Positions 44,507 through 53,542 of a stretch of 64,000 nt of DNA are shown here, in pieces (within the stretch, counting starts at the first letter, position 1; every line of letters begins with the position of its first letter). The notes below the pieces were generated by a model. The model worked only from the letters and a program-made list of their open reading frames with translations, searched no databases and had not been told where the DNA came from. Source of the DNA: Mycolicibacterium rufum (GTDB lineage Bacteria; Actinomycetota; Actinomycetes; Mycobacteriales; Mycobacteriaceae); contig NZ_CP092427.2 in NCBI RefSeq assembly GCF_022374875.2, forward strand, positions 5,456,001 through 5,520,000. The letters run 5' to 3'. The translations under genes and the position numbers were made by a program.

Positions 44507-45022
44507 GTGGCGTCACCCATCGTGGTCATGGGCGTATCGGGCTCGGGGAAATCGACCGTCGGCGCCGCGCTGGCGCAGCGTCTGCGGGTGCCGTTCGCCG
44601 ATGCCGACGACTTCCATCCGGCCGCCAACATCGCCAAGATGACGGCCGGCCACGCCCTCGACGACGACGACCGCTACCCGTGGCTCGAGATCATCGGTGA
44701 CTGGCTGGCGCAGCGGTGCGACACCGGCGGCGTGATGAGCTGCTCTGCGCTCAAACGCAGCTACCGCGAGCAGTTGCGGCGGCACTGTCCCGAAGTGCAG
44801 TTCCTGCATCTCAGCGGTACCCCGGAGGTCATCAGCCGACGGCAGGCCAGCCGGCCGGGCCACTTCATGCCTGCGTCGCTGCTGGCCTCGCAGTTCACCA
44901 CCCTCGAGCCCCTCGGCGCCGACGAGAGCGGCACCACCATCGACGTCGACCAGAGCATCGACACGATCATCGACACCTATTGCGCCAACACCGGGATCAC
45001 CACCGAACAGGAGAAGAAATGA
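44507..45022 (+). CDS. gntK: Gluconokinase GntK
   Basis: This 171-residue P-loop kinase has Walker A GVSGSGKST (about 9-17), DADDFHP (about 34-40), a lid region KRSYREQLRR and RPGHFMPASLLASQ, all typical of GntK. It phosphorylates gluconate to 6-phosphogluconate with ATP, feeding the pentose phosphate route. The GTG at 44507 has AGGAG at 44496-44500. Its stop overlaps the gntP ATG, so the pair is coupled. Confidence 0.93.
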   Translation: MASPIVVMGVSGSGKSTVGAALAQRLRVPFADADDFHPAANIAKMTAGHALDDDDRYPWLEIIGDWLAQRCDTGGVMSCSALKRSYREQLRRHCPEVQFLHLSGTPEVISRRQASRPGHFMPASLLASQFTTLEPLGADESGTTIDVDQSIDTIIDTYCANTGITTEQEKK

Positions 45023-46482
45023 GTCCCACCGCACTCACATGGCTGGCGGCCGACACTGAGTTACCCGAACCCGTGGCCTCGGGCTGGCAGCTGGTCATCG
45101 CCGCGCTGGCCGGCATCGCGGTGATCGTCGTGCTGATCACCGTCTTCAAGCTGCATCCGTTCCTGTCTCTGATCTTCGGCGCACTGACCGTCGGGATCGT
45201 CGCAGGCATGAACATCGGTGACGTCCTCGAGTCCTTCTCCGACGGGTTCGGCACCACCGCCGCGGGTGTCGGCATCCTGATCGCGCTGGGCGCGATGTTC
45301 GCCAAACTCCTGGCCGACTCCGGTGGCGCCGACGAGATCGTCGACACCATCGTCGGACGGTCCTCACCGCGCACGCTGCCCTGGGCGATGGCCCTGGTCG
45401 GCTCGATCATCGGTCTGCCGATGTTCTTCGAGATCGGAGTCGTGCTGCTGATGCCGGTCATCTACCTGGTGGCCAAGCGCTCGGGTCAGTCCCTGATCAC
45501 CATCGGAATCCCCGCGCTGGCAGGCCTTTCCGCGATGCACGGGCTGGTGCCGCCGCATCCCGGACCGCTGACCGCGATTGATCTGCTCGGCGCCGATCTG
45601 GGGATCACGCTGGCGCTGGGCGTGGCGGTCGCCATCCCGACGGTCATCGTCGCGGGCCCGCTGTTCGGCAAGCTAGCCGGCCGGTGGGTCGTCATCGACA
45701 TCCCGGACCGCTTCAACGCCGACGATCTGGGGAGCGGCACCACCGGCGGTGGCGCGGGCACCGGTGGACCCGGCGGCGGCGCCGTCGGCGTGCAGACGGT
45801 CGCGCAGCGCACCCGGCCCAGCTTCGGCATCACGATCTTCTCGGTGCTCCTGCCCGTCGGGCTGATGATGGGCAAGGCGCTGGTCGACATCTTCATCGAC
45901 GACGAGAACAACCTGGTGCGCCAGACGTTCGACATCCTGGGCCGGCCGCTGATGGCGCTGCTGATCGCGGTCATCGTCGGCATCTTCACCCTCGGCCGCG
46001 GCGCCGCGATGACCCGCGACCAGATCGTGAAGTGCATCGAGTCGGCGCTGCCGCCGGTCGCCGGCATCATCCTGATCGTCGCCGCGGGCGGCGGGTTCAA
46101 GCAGTTGCTCGTCGACACCGGCATCGGCACGCTGCTCGCGGACTGGGCCAAGGGCGCCAACGTGTCGGTGATCCTGCTGGCGTGGGTGATCGCCGTGCTG
46201 ATCCGGCTGGCCACCGGGTCGGCGACCGTCGCGACCATCACCGCGTCGTCGCTGATGCTGGGGCTGGTGGACGGCCTCAGCACCGGTCAGGTGTCCCTGG
46301 TCGTGCTCGCGGTCGGCGCCGGGTCGCTGTTCTTCTCCCACGTCAACGACGCCGGCTTCTGGCTCATCAAGGAGTTCTTCGGGATGAGCGTGGGGCAGAC
46401 CATCAAGAGCTGGTCGATCATGGAGACGGTGCTGTCGGTGACCGGCCTGGTGCTCGTGCTGCTGCTCGGGATCTTCATCTGA
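45019..46482 (+). CDS. gntP: Gluconate:H+ symporter GntP
   Basis: This 487-residue membrane protein has 12-14 helices. GntP family marks are visible: HPFLSLIFGALTVGI, GMNIGDVLESFSDGFGTT, LSAMHGLVPPHPGPLTAI and ATGSATVATITASSLM. A Gly-rich cytosolic loop at about 233-258 (GSGTTGGGAGTGG) is an actinobacterial insertion. It imports gluconate, or a related sugar acid, with protons. The ATG at 45019 overlaps gntK. Confidence 0.93.
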   Translation: MSPTALTWLAADTELPEPVASGWQLVIAALAGIAVIVVLITVFKLHPFLSLIFGALTVGIVAGMNIGDVLESFSDGFGTTAAGVGILIALGAMFAKLLADSGGADEIVDTIVGRSSPRTLPWAMALVGSIIGLPMFFEIGVVLLMPVIYLVAKRSGQSLITIGIPALAGLSAMHGLVPPHPGPLTAIDLLGADLGITLALGVAVAIPTVIVAGPLFGKLAGRWVVIDIPDRFNADDLGSGTTGGGAGTGGPGGGAVGVQTVAQRTRPSFGITIFSVLLPVGLMMGKALVDIFIDDENNLVRQTFDILGRPLMALLIAVIVGIFTLGRGAAMTRDQIVKCIESALPPVAGIILIVAAGGGFKQLLVDTGIGTLLADWAKGANVSVILLAWVIAVLIRLATGSATVATITASSLMLGLVDGLSTGQVSLVVLAVGAGSLFFSHVNDAGFWLIKEFFGMSVGQTIKSWSIMETVLSVTGLVLVLLLGIFI

Positions 46483-46494
46483 TCCCGGGCGCGG

Positions 46495-46986
46495 TCAGAC
46501 CTTGACGACCTGCGTTCCCCCGGCGAGCTCGTCGTGCTTGCCCTGTTTGGTGGGGCTCGCGTTGATCGTCACCGCGATCACCACGATCGCGATGACACCG
46601 AGCAGCCCGCCGATGAACGGGATGATCGGCAGCAGCGTCCACGAGTTGCGGATCGCGGACTGGGCGGCGGTCGGCTTGGCCGCCCCGCCCGGTCCGCGCA
46701 CGCTCAACCCGAGGATCTTCTTGCCCGGCGTCCACCCCTGCGTCACCTCGAAGGCGACGTAGTAGCCGAAGGTCAGCGCCCCGGTGAACAGCCCGGTGAT
46801 CCAGACGTTCGACGCGGCCCCGATCACGTAGACGATGATGCCGCCGACGATGCCGACGATCAGACCGTCGATGATCCGGGCGCCGAACCGCAGTCCCAGG
46901 CCGCCCGGTTGCCCGCCGGCACCCGGCGGTGTATAGCCGCCCGGATACCCGTACTGGCCGGATTGAGGTGGGTAATCGCTGGTCAT
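46495..46986 (-). CDS. RDD-family membrane protein
   Basis: This 163-residue protein has a Pro/Gly/Tyr-rich N-terminus (about 1-30), then an RDD domain with three helices. The family Arg-Asp is visible in FGARIIDGLIVG, and the second signature is GWTPGKKILGLSVRG. RDD proteins are small membrane proteins, some linked to ion exchange or envelope tasks; the function here is unknown. A TACGGT element on the minus strand (47025-47030) is a candidate -10. It converges on gntP with 12 bases between stops. Confidence 0.8.
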   Translation of the reverse strand: MTSDYPPQSGQYGYPGGYTPPGAGGQPGGLGLRFGARIIDGLIVGIVGGIIVYVIGAASNVWITGLFTGALTFGYYVAFEVTQGWTPGKKILGLSVRGPGGAAKPTAAQSAIRNSWTLLPIIPFIGGLLGVIAIVVIAVTINASPTKQGKHDELAGGTQVVKV

Positions 46987-47088
46987 GGGTGGTCTCTTTC
47001 TCGCGGCGGCTGCGATGCGAGCTCACCGTACCCACGACCGGGCCCGGGCGAGCAGACTTTCACCCGGGATGAGAGGAAGTGGCCGCGC

Positions 47089-47976
47089 TCAGCTCCAGCG
47101 CTTGCGGCCCTTCTTGGCCTCCGAGCCGACGGTGTCGGCCAGCTCCGCGGCCCGCGCGCGGGCCAGTTCGGCCGACTTCAGGGCGCGCTCGCGGGCGGCG
47201 TCGGCCAACTCGGGGGCGCGGTCGCGGGCCACGTCGGCGAACTCCTCGCCGCGCTGACGCGCGACGACCGCCAGCTCGCCACCGCGTTCGCGGGCGAGCT
47301 CGGCGAATTCCCCGCCGCGTTCCCGGGCGAGCTCGGCGAGCTTCCCGCCGCGCTCGCTCGCCACCTCGGCGAACTCGCCGCCGCGCTCCCGGGCGATGTG
47401 CGCCAGTTCGCGGCCGCGTTCGGCGCCGACCTGCAGGCCGTGGCCCACTTTCTCGGCGAACTCGCTGTCGGCCAACGAACCGCCGGCGGCGGCGCCGACC
47501 GGCAGGGCGGCCGTGACGGCCTCGGAGACCTTGCGCGCGGCGCGCCGTCCCCGCCAGCCCAGCGACGGCTTGCCCTCGGTGTCCACGGCAGCGATGATCA
47601 GCCCGCCGATCAGGCTGATGTCGGTCACGAACGCGCGCCGCTCGTCGGCCTTGCGCTGCGGGTCGTTCTCGTTCCAGAAGTTGTGCCCGCCCAGCGAGCC
47701 CGGCACCACGGTCAGCGCCAGGGCCGCCGACGCGACCCGCGGCAGCTTGCCGGTGGCGAGCAGGAGTCCGCCACCGATCTGCACGGCCGCGTTGACGCGG
47801 GCCACCGTCTCGGCGTTGGACGGCACGTTGGTGCCGACCGGATCGGGCAGCTTGCTGAGGCCCTCGAGGGTGTTCCGGGTGGCATCGGCGGCGGGTTTCG
47901 GGCTGCGCAGCGCCTCGATCCCACGGGAGATGAACACGGCGGACAGCATGGGACGCGCGACACGACGGATCAACAT
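47089..47976 (-). CDS. DoxX-family membrane protein with C-terminal 11-residue repeats
   Basis: This 295-residue protein has an N-terminal DoxX-type domain (about 1-130; RPMLSAVFISRGIEALR, AAVQIGGGLLLATGKLPRVA and a third helix DISLIGGLIIAAVD). A linker follows, then a C-terminal region with eight tandem 11-residue units (about 196-283) of the type RERGGEFAELA. The repeats predict a long amphipathic alpha helix that could lie on the membrane or coil. DoxX proteins are linked to redox or thiosulfate metabolism; the role here is unknown. ATG 47976 is used. Confidence 0.75.
   Translation of the reverse strand: MLIRRVARPMLSAVFISRGIEALRSPKPAADATRNTLEGLSKLPDPVGTNVPSNAETVARVNAAVQIGGGLLLATGKLPRVASAALALTVVPGSLGGHNFWNENDPQRKADERRAFVTDISLIGGLIIAAVDTEGKPSLGWRGRRAARKVSEAVTAALPVGAAAGGSLADSEFAEKVGHGLQVGAERGRELAHIARERGGEFAEVASERGGKLAELARERGGEFAELARERGGELAVVARQRGEEFADVARDRAPELADAARERALKSAELARARAAELADTVGSEAKKGRKRWS
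47128..47391 (-). repeat. Eight tandem 33-base repeats coding for 11-residue helical units
   Basis: The interval is exactly 264 bases, that is 8 x 33. Units read RERGGEFAEVA, SERGGKLAELA, RERGGEFAELA, RERGGELAVVA, RQRGEEFADVA, RDRAPELADAA, RERALKSAELA and RARAAELADTV from N to C. The first four are closest to each other and the later ones diverge, suggesting growth by slipped-strand expansion. Confidence 0.8.
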
Positions 47977-48040
47977 GCCGGGTATGTTCCCACGCTCCGG
48001 AACGGCCAAACCAGACGCCTTCGGCGTCGTCGCGCGGTGG

Positions 48041-48868
48041 TCACCGGCCGGCGAGCAGCACTTCGGCGAGGTGCGTCGTGGTCGCCACGCCGTCGTCGTA
48101 TCCACCCGCGGAACCCAGGTCGTTCATCACCGCGAGTGTGTAGCGCTGATGCGCACCGGCGAACCCCACGCTGTTGGTGACCCACCCGCTGTCCTCGCGC
48201 GACCATCCGTCCTTGTTGCCCGGCGCGAGGTCCGGGCCCGCGCCCCAGACACCCCACTGTTGGTTGGGTGCGACGTGCTGCAGCGCGTCGACGACGGGCG
48301 CGGAGTCGGCCGGGTCCAGCGCGCTCAGCGTGAACGTCATCAGCCGGTCCAGGTCGTCGGGCGCGGCCTTCTGGAAACCCCAGTAGGGATAGACGGAGCT
48401 GTACCCGGGCTGCGGCCGGAAACCGGTCAGACCGAGGGCGGCGAAGTCGGCGTTGAACCTCTGGTGGTCGGCGCCGCCGTAGCGGCTCCACAGCGTGTCG
48501 GCGGCATCGTCGTCGGAAGAGTGCAGCATCGCGGCCATCAACTGTCGGTCCGACGCCGTGAGGGTGATCGCCCCGGCCCGGTTCCTCACCAGGAGGTCGT
48601 CGACCATCGCCAGCTTGATCGTCGACGCCGTCCACACCGGATCCGCGGCGTGGGCGTTGCGGTGGACGAAACCGGTCTGCCGGTCCCGCAGCACGTAGCC
48701 GACCGTGCCGGAGCGTTCGGCCAGGTAGGCGTCGGCTTGGGCCACCCGCCGGGTGAGGTCGCAGTCGCTGTCGGCGGCGCAGGCCGCGGACGCCGGCGCG
48801 GCACCGATCAGTGGTGCCGCCACGATCAGCACCGAGGCCAGCGCGGCCCGCCATCTCGTCGGGGTCAT
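48041..48868 (-). CDS. Exported class A beta-lactamase-fold protein (LppW-like)
   Basis: This 275-residue protein has a Sec signal peptide (1 to about 29, ending APASA) and a serine beta-lactamase/transpeptidase-like domain. The SxxK motif is Ser82-Thr-Ile-Lys85. At the usual SDN position it has SSD (about 117), and at KTG it has KDG in GNKDGW (about 208-212). The general-base Glu of class A enzymes is not evident. These deviations fit LppW-like proteins rather than an antibiotic-hydrolysing enzyme. The ATG at 48868 is 19 bases from the divergent xylulokinase start. Confidence 0.72.
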   Translation of the reverse strand: MTPTRWRAALASVLIVAAPLIGAAPASAACAADSDCDLTRRVAQADAYLAERSGTVGYVLRDRQTGFVHRNAHAADPVWTASTIKLAMVDDLLVRNRAGAITLTASDRQLMAAMLHSSDDDAADTLWSRYGGADHQRFNADFAALGLTGFRPQPGYSSVYPYWGFQKAAPDDLDRLMTFTLSALDPADSAPVVDALQHVAPNQQWGVWGAGPDLAPGNKDGWSREDSGWVTNSVGFAGAHQRYTLAVMNDLGSAGGYDDGVATTTHLAEVLLAGR

Positions 48869-48874
48869 TGGGGG

Positions 48875-48880
48875 TAGCTT
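48875..48880 (+). promoter_or_regulatory. Leaderless promoter -10 of the xylulokinase gene
   Basis: TAGCTT (TANNNT) ends seven bases before the GTG at 48888. It lies in a 19-base interval between two divergent start codons, so the -35 and any operator must overlap the beta-lactamase-like gene. Confidence 0.45.
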
Positions 48881-48887
48881 CGCAGGC

Positions 48888-50282
48888 GTGCCACTCGTCG
48901 CGGGAATCGACTCCTCCACCCAGTCGTGCAAACTGCTGATCTGCGATGCCGACACCGGTGAGCCGGTGCGCTCGGCGTCGAGCCCGCACCCGGGCGGCAC
49001 GGAGGTCGCTCCCGCGCACTGGTGGGACGCGCTGGGCGCGACGATCGAGAAGGCCGGCGGCCTCGACGACGTGGCCGCGGTCTCCGTGGGCGCCCAACAG
49101 CACGGCATGGTGTGCCTCGACGCCGCCGGTGAGGTGGTGCGTGACGCGCTGCTGTGGAACGACACCCGGTCGGCCGGGGCGGCCGCGGATCTGGTCTCCG
49201 AACTCGGCGGCCCGGGTGCGTGGGCCGATCGGACCGGCGTCGTCCCCGTCGCCGCGATCACGGCGACCAAACTGCGGTGGCTCGCCGACCAGGAGCCCGA
49301 GCACGCCGACGCCACGGCGGCGGTGTGCCTGCCCCACGACTGGCTGACGTGGCGTCTGTCCGGCTCCACCGACATCGGCGAGCTGACCACCGATCGCAGC
49401 GACGCCAGCGGCACCGGCTATTACTCCGCGGCGTCGGACCGCTACGACCACGAGCTGCTCGAGCTGGCGCTGCGCGGACGCCGTCCGGTGCTGCCGACAG
49501 TGGTGGCGCCGGCCGGGTCGCACGCGCAGACGGTCCACGGCGCGCTGCTGGGTGCGGGCGCGGGGGACAACGCGGCGGCGGCGCTGGGCCTGGGCGCCGG
49601 GCCCGGTGACTGCGTCGTCTCGTTGGGTACCTCGGGGGTGGTCAGTGCCGTCGGCGCCGCGGCGCCGCGGGACCCCGACGGCATCGTCGCCGGGTTCGCC
49701 GACGCGACGGGACGCCAGCTCCCGCTGGTGTGCACCCTCAACGGGGCGCCGGTGCTGGCGGCGGTCGCGACCATGCTCGGCATCGACTTCGACGAGTTCG
49801 ACCGGCTCGCGCTGAAGGCCTCCGCAGGCGCCGAGGGACTGGTCCTCGTCCCGTACTTCGACGGTGAGCGCTCACCCAACCTGCCCGACGCCGCCGGTGC
49901 TCTGCACGGTGTCACCACGCGAAACCTCAACTCCGCCAACATCGCCCGCGCCGCGGTGGAGGGACTGCTGGCCTCCATGGCGTACTGCATCGAGAAGATC
50001 CGCGCGCACGGCGTCGACGTGGACCGGATCATCCTGGTCGGCGGTGGCGCACGTTCGGAGGCGGTCCGCCAGGTGGCCCCTGCCGTCCTCGGGGCGCCCG
50101 TACACGTTCCGGCCCCCGCCGAATACGTCGCGCTGGGGGCTGCCCGGCAGGCGGCGTGGGCGCTGGCGGGCGGCGACGCTCCGCCGGACTGGTCGCTGGC
50201 CACCACCACCGTCTACGAGGCGGCGCCGACGCCCGCGGTGTTCGACCGCTACCGGACCGCCCAGGAGCTGACCCTGCGGTGA
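48888..50282 (+). CDS. xylB: Xylulokinase XylB
   Basis: This 464-residue FGGY kinase has the N-terminal phosphate loop [11 protein letters not shown] (about 5-15), substrate-specificity motif VGAQQHGMV (about 66-74) typical of xylulokinase, LLWNDTRS and a catalytic Asp in [13 protein letters not shown]. The C-terminal ATP site has [10 protein letters not shown]. It phosphorylates D-xylulose to xylulose 5-phosphate. The GTG at 48888 fits the leaderless promoter and family alignment. No xylose isomerase lies in the window, so D-xylulose probably comes from polyol oxidation or another locus. It converges on the LysR gene with seven bases between stops. Confidence 0.88.
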   Translation: MPLVAGIDSSTQSCKLLICDADTGEPVRSASSPHPGGTEVAPAHWWDALGATIEKAGGLDDVAAVSVGAQQHGMVCLDAAGEVVRDALLWNDTRSAGAAADLVSELGGPGAWADRTGVVPVAAITATKLRWLADQEPEHADATAAVCLPHDWLTWRLSGSTDIGELTTDRSDASGTGYYSAASDRYDHELLELALRGRRPVLPTVVAPAGSHAQTVHGALLGAGAGDNAAAALGLGAGPGDCVVSLGTSGVVSAVGAAAPRDPDGIVAGFADATGRQLPLVCTLNGAPVLAAVATMLGIDFDEFDRLALKASAGAEGLVLVPYFDGERSPNLPDAAGALHGVTTRNLNSANIARAAVEGLLASMAYCIEKIRAHGVDVDRIILVGGGARSEAVRQVAPAVLGAPVHVPAPAEYVALGAARQAAWALAGGDAPPDWSLATTTVYEAAPTPAVFDRYRTAQELTLR

Positions 50283-50289
50283 TCGGCCG

Positions 50290-51225
50290 TCAGGAATCCG
50301 GCGGGCGGGACGCCGCGTCCGGCCGCGGCCACCGCGGCCAGGGCAGCGGTGCCTCCGGAGCCGGCCGCAGGCCGTCGAGCACGGCCCGCAGCGGCGGCCA
50401 GTCGGCCCGGCCCACCCGGGTGACGGCATAGGACGTCATCACCACCTCCGGGTCGGTCAGCGGCAGCACCGTCACTCCGTGCGCGGTCGGCCGCGCGATC
50501 GGCAGCAGACCCACGCCGAAGCCGGCGACGATCAGGTCCTCGACCAGATCGAGGCTGTCGATCTGGTGCGCGATGCGCGGGGCGAAGCCCGACAGCGAGG
50601 CCAGTGTGCGCACCGCGTCCTCGTCGGCGGTGTTGCGGGAGTTCACGATCCACGTCTGGTCGGCGTAGTCCGCGATCCCCGACGTGTCCCGGGCGGCGGC
50701 CGACGGGACGCCCAGCCCCCAGCGGATCGACCACAGCGGCACCGTCTCGAGCAGGGCGCCCGGAGACGCCGGAGCCAGGTTGTAGTCATAGGTCAGCGCG
50801 AGGTCCAGATCGTCGGCGGTCAGCAGGGCGAACGCCTCCAACGGTTCGTACTCACTGATCACGAAATCGACGTTCGGGAAGCGGGCGCGCAGATCGGCGA
50901 CGATCGGCAGCAGTGACACCCGGATGCCGGTGGCGAAGCCGCCCACCCGCACGGTCCCCGCGGGGTCGGCGTCGGCGTCGAGGTCGAGGCGGGCACTCTC
51001 CACCGCGGCGAGGATCGTGACGGCGTGGTCGGCAAGCCGCCGGCCAGCCGGGGTCAGCCGGACGCGCCGACCCTCGGGCTCGATCAGCTGTGCGCCCGTC
51101 TCCCGGGCCAGCGCGGCGATCTGCGCGGACACCGTCGAGGTGGTGAGGTGGTGCTCCTCGGCGACCGCGCGCATCGAGCCCAGCCGGGACAGGGCCAGCA
51201 GCAGCTGCAGCCGACGGATGTCCAT
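50290..51225 (-). CDS. LysR-family transcriptional regulator
   Basis: This 311-residue protein has an N-terminal winged HTH (about 1-60, LQLLLALSRLGSMRAVAEEHHLTT) and a two-lobed periplasmic-binding-like effector domain (about 90-295). Its start is 35 bases from the divergent FGGY kinase, which is the usual position for a LysR target. The effector is probably a sugar, polyol or phosphorylated intermediate, but nothing in sequence fixes it. The Pro/Trp-rich tail (LPWPRWPRP) is unusual. Confidence 0.82.
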   Translation of the reverse strand: MDIRRLQLLLALSRLGSMRAVAEEHHLTTSTVSAQIAALARETGAQLIEPEGRRVRLTPAGRRLADHAVTILAAVESARLDLDADADPAGTVRVGGFATGIRVSLLPIVADLRARFPNVDFVISEYEPLEAFALLTADDLDLALTYDYNLAPASPGALLETVPLWSIRWGLGVPSAAARDTSGIADYADQTWIVNSRNTADEDAVRTLASLSGFAPRIAHQIDSLDLVEDLIVAGFGVGLLPIARPTAHGVTVLPLTDPEVVMTSYAVTRVGRADWPPLRAVLDGLRPAPEAPLPWPRWPRPDAASRPPDS

Positions 51226-51248
51226 CTCAGCGATTCTGCCCGTCGTCG

Positions 51249-51254
51249 TAGGGT
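51249..51254 (+). promoter_or_regulatory. Leaderless promoter -10 of the FGGY kinase gene
   Basis: TAGGGT (TANNNT) ends six bases before the GTG at 51261 and three before the GTG at 51258. The spacing favours 51261 as the true start. Confidence 0.45.
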
Positions 51255-51260
51255 TGGGTG

Positions 51261-52742
51261 GTGGACATGCTGCTCGGTATCGACATGGGGACGGGGAGCA
51301 CCAAGGGTGTTCTGGTCGATACGGCGGGCACGGTGGTCGCCTCGGAGACGATCAGCCACGGGATGGACCTGCCGCGACCCGGGTGGGCGGAGGTCGACGC
51401 GGACGCGGTGTGGTGGCGCGAGGTGTGCGCGATCAGCAGGGCACTGACCGCGAAGCTGCCCCCCAACGCGACACTGGCCGGGATGTGTGTCAGCGGCGTC
51501 GGGCCCTGTCTGGTGCTCTGCGACGCCGATCTGCGTCCGCTGCGGCCGGCCATCCTCTACGGCATCGACACCCGCGCCCACGCCGAGATCGCCTCGCTGA
51601 CCGACGAACTCGGCGAGGAGGCGATCCTGGACAGGGCAGGCACGCTGCTGTCGAGCCAGGCCGTCGGCCCCAAGATCGAATGGGTGCGCCACCACGAGCC
51701 GGACGTCTTCGCGTCCGCCGCGGGGTGGTACGGCTCCAATTCCTACATCGCCGCCAAGCTGACCGGTGAATACGTGATGGACCACCACACGGCGAGTCAG
51801 TGCGATCCCCTCTACGCGACCCGGGACTTCGCGTGGAACCGCGAATGGGCCGAGCGGATCTGCGGCCCGCTGCCGCTGCCCGCGCTGGTCTGGCCCAGCG
51901 ACGTCGTCGGCCGGGTGACCGCGGCGGCGGCGCGCGAAACAGGTCTACCGGTGGGGCTGCCGGTCGCGGCAGGCACCGTCGATGCGTACTCGGAGGCCTT
52001 CTCGGTCGGAGTCCGGCGCCCGGGCGACCAGATGCTGATGTACGGGTCCACGATGTTCCTGGTCCAGGTGATCGACGAGTATTACAGCGATCCCGCGCTG
52101 TGGACCACCGCGGGCGTGGACCCCCAGACCCTGGCGTTGGCCGCAGGCACCTCGACGGCGGGAACGATGATCAACTGGCTCCAATCAGTCACCGGGCGGC
52201 CGTCTTTCGACGACCTGACGGCCGAGGCGCTCGCGGTGCCCGCGGGCAGCGAAGGGCTGCTGATGCTGCCGTACCTGGCCGGCGAGCGCACCCCGGTCTT
52301 CGACCCCAAGGCGCGCGGCGTGCTCGCCGGACTGACGCTGCGGCACGGCAGGGGACACCTGTTCCGGGCGGCCTACGAGGGGATCGCGTTCGGGATCCGG
52401 CAGATCCTGGACCGGTTCGACGACGCGCACGCCGCCACCCGCACCGTCGCGGTGGGTGGCGGCCTGAAGAGTCCGGTGTGGGCGCAGGCGATTAGCGACG
52501 TGACCGGCCGCTCGCAACTGGTGCCCCAGCAGGCGATCGGGGCCAGCTACGGCGACGCGTTGCTCGCGGGCATCGGTGTCGGGCTGCTGCCGCCCGACAC
52601 CGACTGGGCCACCATCGACCGGGAGATCACCCCGGATCCGCGCAACCGGGCGCTCTACGACGACCTGTTCGCCACCTGGGCGCAGGTGTATCCCGCCACG
52701 CGTGACCAGGTGCACCGGCTGGCCGCCGCCGATCCCGACTGA
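51261..52742 (+). CDS. FGGY-family carbohydrate/polyol kinase
   Basis: This 493-residue kinase starts with the phosphate loop LLGIDMGTGSTKG. It has a catalytic Asp in GLPVAAGTVDAYSEAF (about 232-247), the MLPYLAGERTPVFDP segment and the C-terminal ATP motif VAVGGGLKSPVWAQ. It lacks the QQHGMV of classical xylulokinase, so the substrate differs from XylB; a ketose or polyol is expected. It is divergent from the LysR regulator and converges on the SDR with eight bases between stops. Its closeness to the polyol cluster suggests a related substrate. GTG 51258 and ATG 51267 are alternative starts. Confidence 0.82.
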   Translation: MDMLLGIDMGTGSTKGVLVDTAGTVVASETISHGMDLPRPGWAEVDADAVWWREVCAISRALTAKLPPNATLAGMCVSGVGPCLVLCDADLRPLRPAILYGIDTRAHAEIASLTDELGEEAILDRAGTLLSSQAVGPKIEWVRHHEPDVFASAAGWYGSNSYIAAKLTGEYVMDHHTASQCDPLYATRDFAWNREWAERICGPLPLPALVWPSDVVGRVTAAAARETGLPVGLPVAAGTVDAYSEAFSVGVRRPGDQMLMYGSTMFLVQVIDEYYSDPALWTTAGVDPQTLALAAGTSTAGTMINWLQSVTGRPSFDDLTAEALAVPAGSEGLLMLPYLAGERTPVFDPKARGVLAGLTLRHGRGHLFRAAYEGIAFGIRQILDRFDDAHAATRTVAVGGGLKSPVWAQAISDVTGRSQLVPQQAIGASYGDALLAGIGVGLLPPDTDWATIDREITPDPRNRALYDDLFATWAQVYPATRDQVHRLAAADPD

Positions 52743-52750
52743 GCCGCGGC

Positions 52751-53542
52751 TCAGCCCATCGTGTAGCCGCCGTCGATCGCGATGTCCGCCCCGTTGACCA
52801 TGCTCGCGGCGTCCGAACACAACCAGACCACCGCGTCGGACACCTCGTGTGGAACGGCGAACCGGCCCAGTGGGATTCGGGCCAGCATGGGCGCCGCCTT
52901 GGCCTCCTCGCCCCACACCCGCTGACCCATCTCGGTCAGCACCACCGTCGGGCAGACGGAGTTGGCCCGGATGCCGTGCGGTCCGAGTTCGCGGGCCAGC
53001 ACCTTGGTCGCCATCACCAGGCCGGCTTTGGACGCGCAGTACGCGTAGTGCTCGGGCAGGGGGGCCAATGCCGCCGCGGACGCAACCGTCACGATGGACC
53101 CGCCGGTGCCCTGCTCGACCATCAGGGCGCCGATCTGCGCGGCCAGCAGCGCAGGCGCGCGCAGGTTGACGGCGAGGGTGGCGTCGAAGTTCTCCGGGGT
53201 GGTCCCGACGACCGATTCGGGCAGTGAGATCCCGGCGTTGTTGACCAGGATGTCGAGTCCACCGAACGCGTCGGCCGCCAGCCGGGCCAGGGCGCTCGGG
53301 CCGTCGTGATCGGCGAGATCCACAGCGGCCGAACGGACCTCGACACCGAACTCGTCGCTCAGAACTCTTCCGGCGCGGGTCAGCTCGGCGTCGTCGCGGC
53401 CGCTGAGCACCAGGTCGGCGCCTGCGGCGGCGAACGCCCAGGCGATGTCGGCGCCGATGCCCTTGCCTGCGCCGGTGATCAGGGCCCGCTTGCCGTCGAG
53501 TCGCAGCACCCCGGCGTATCGCTGCTCGGCCACTGTGGTCAC
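52751..53542 (-). CDS. SDR polyol dehydrogenase, probably D-threitol dehydrogenase-like
   Basis: This 263-residue classical SDR has nucleotide motif TGAGKGIG (about 22-29), NNAG (about 106), catalytic Ser in VASAAALAP, YCASK as Tyr-x3-Lys (about 168-172) and C-terminal DGGYTMG. The sequence type PTVVLTEMGQRVW is close to the D-threitol/sugar-alcohol dehydrogenase SDRs as I recall them. The ATG at 53542 overlaps the SorC regulator stop by four bases, so it is cotranscribed with that regulator. This, and the facing polyol operon, are the main evidence for a polyol substrate. Confidence 0.75.
   Translation of the reverse strand: MTTVAEQRYAGVLRLDGKRALITGAGKGIGADIAWAFAAAGADLVLSGRDDAELTRAGRVLSDEFGVEVRSAAVDLADHDGPSALARLAADAFGGLDILVNNAGISLPESVVGTTPENFDATLAVNLRAPALLAAQIGALMVEQGTGGSIVTVASAAALAPLPEHYAYCASKAGLVMATKVLARELGPHGIRANSVCPTVVLTEMGQRVWGEEAKAAPMLARIPLGRFAVPHEVSDAVVWLCSDAASMVNGADIAIDGGYTMG

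Noticed and set aside
48041..48868. Antibiotic-resistance beta-lactamase
   Set aside because: SDN, KTG and the general-base Glu are not conserved, so hydrolysis of beta-lactams cannot be claimed.
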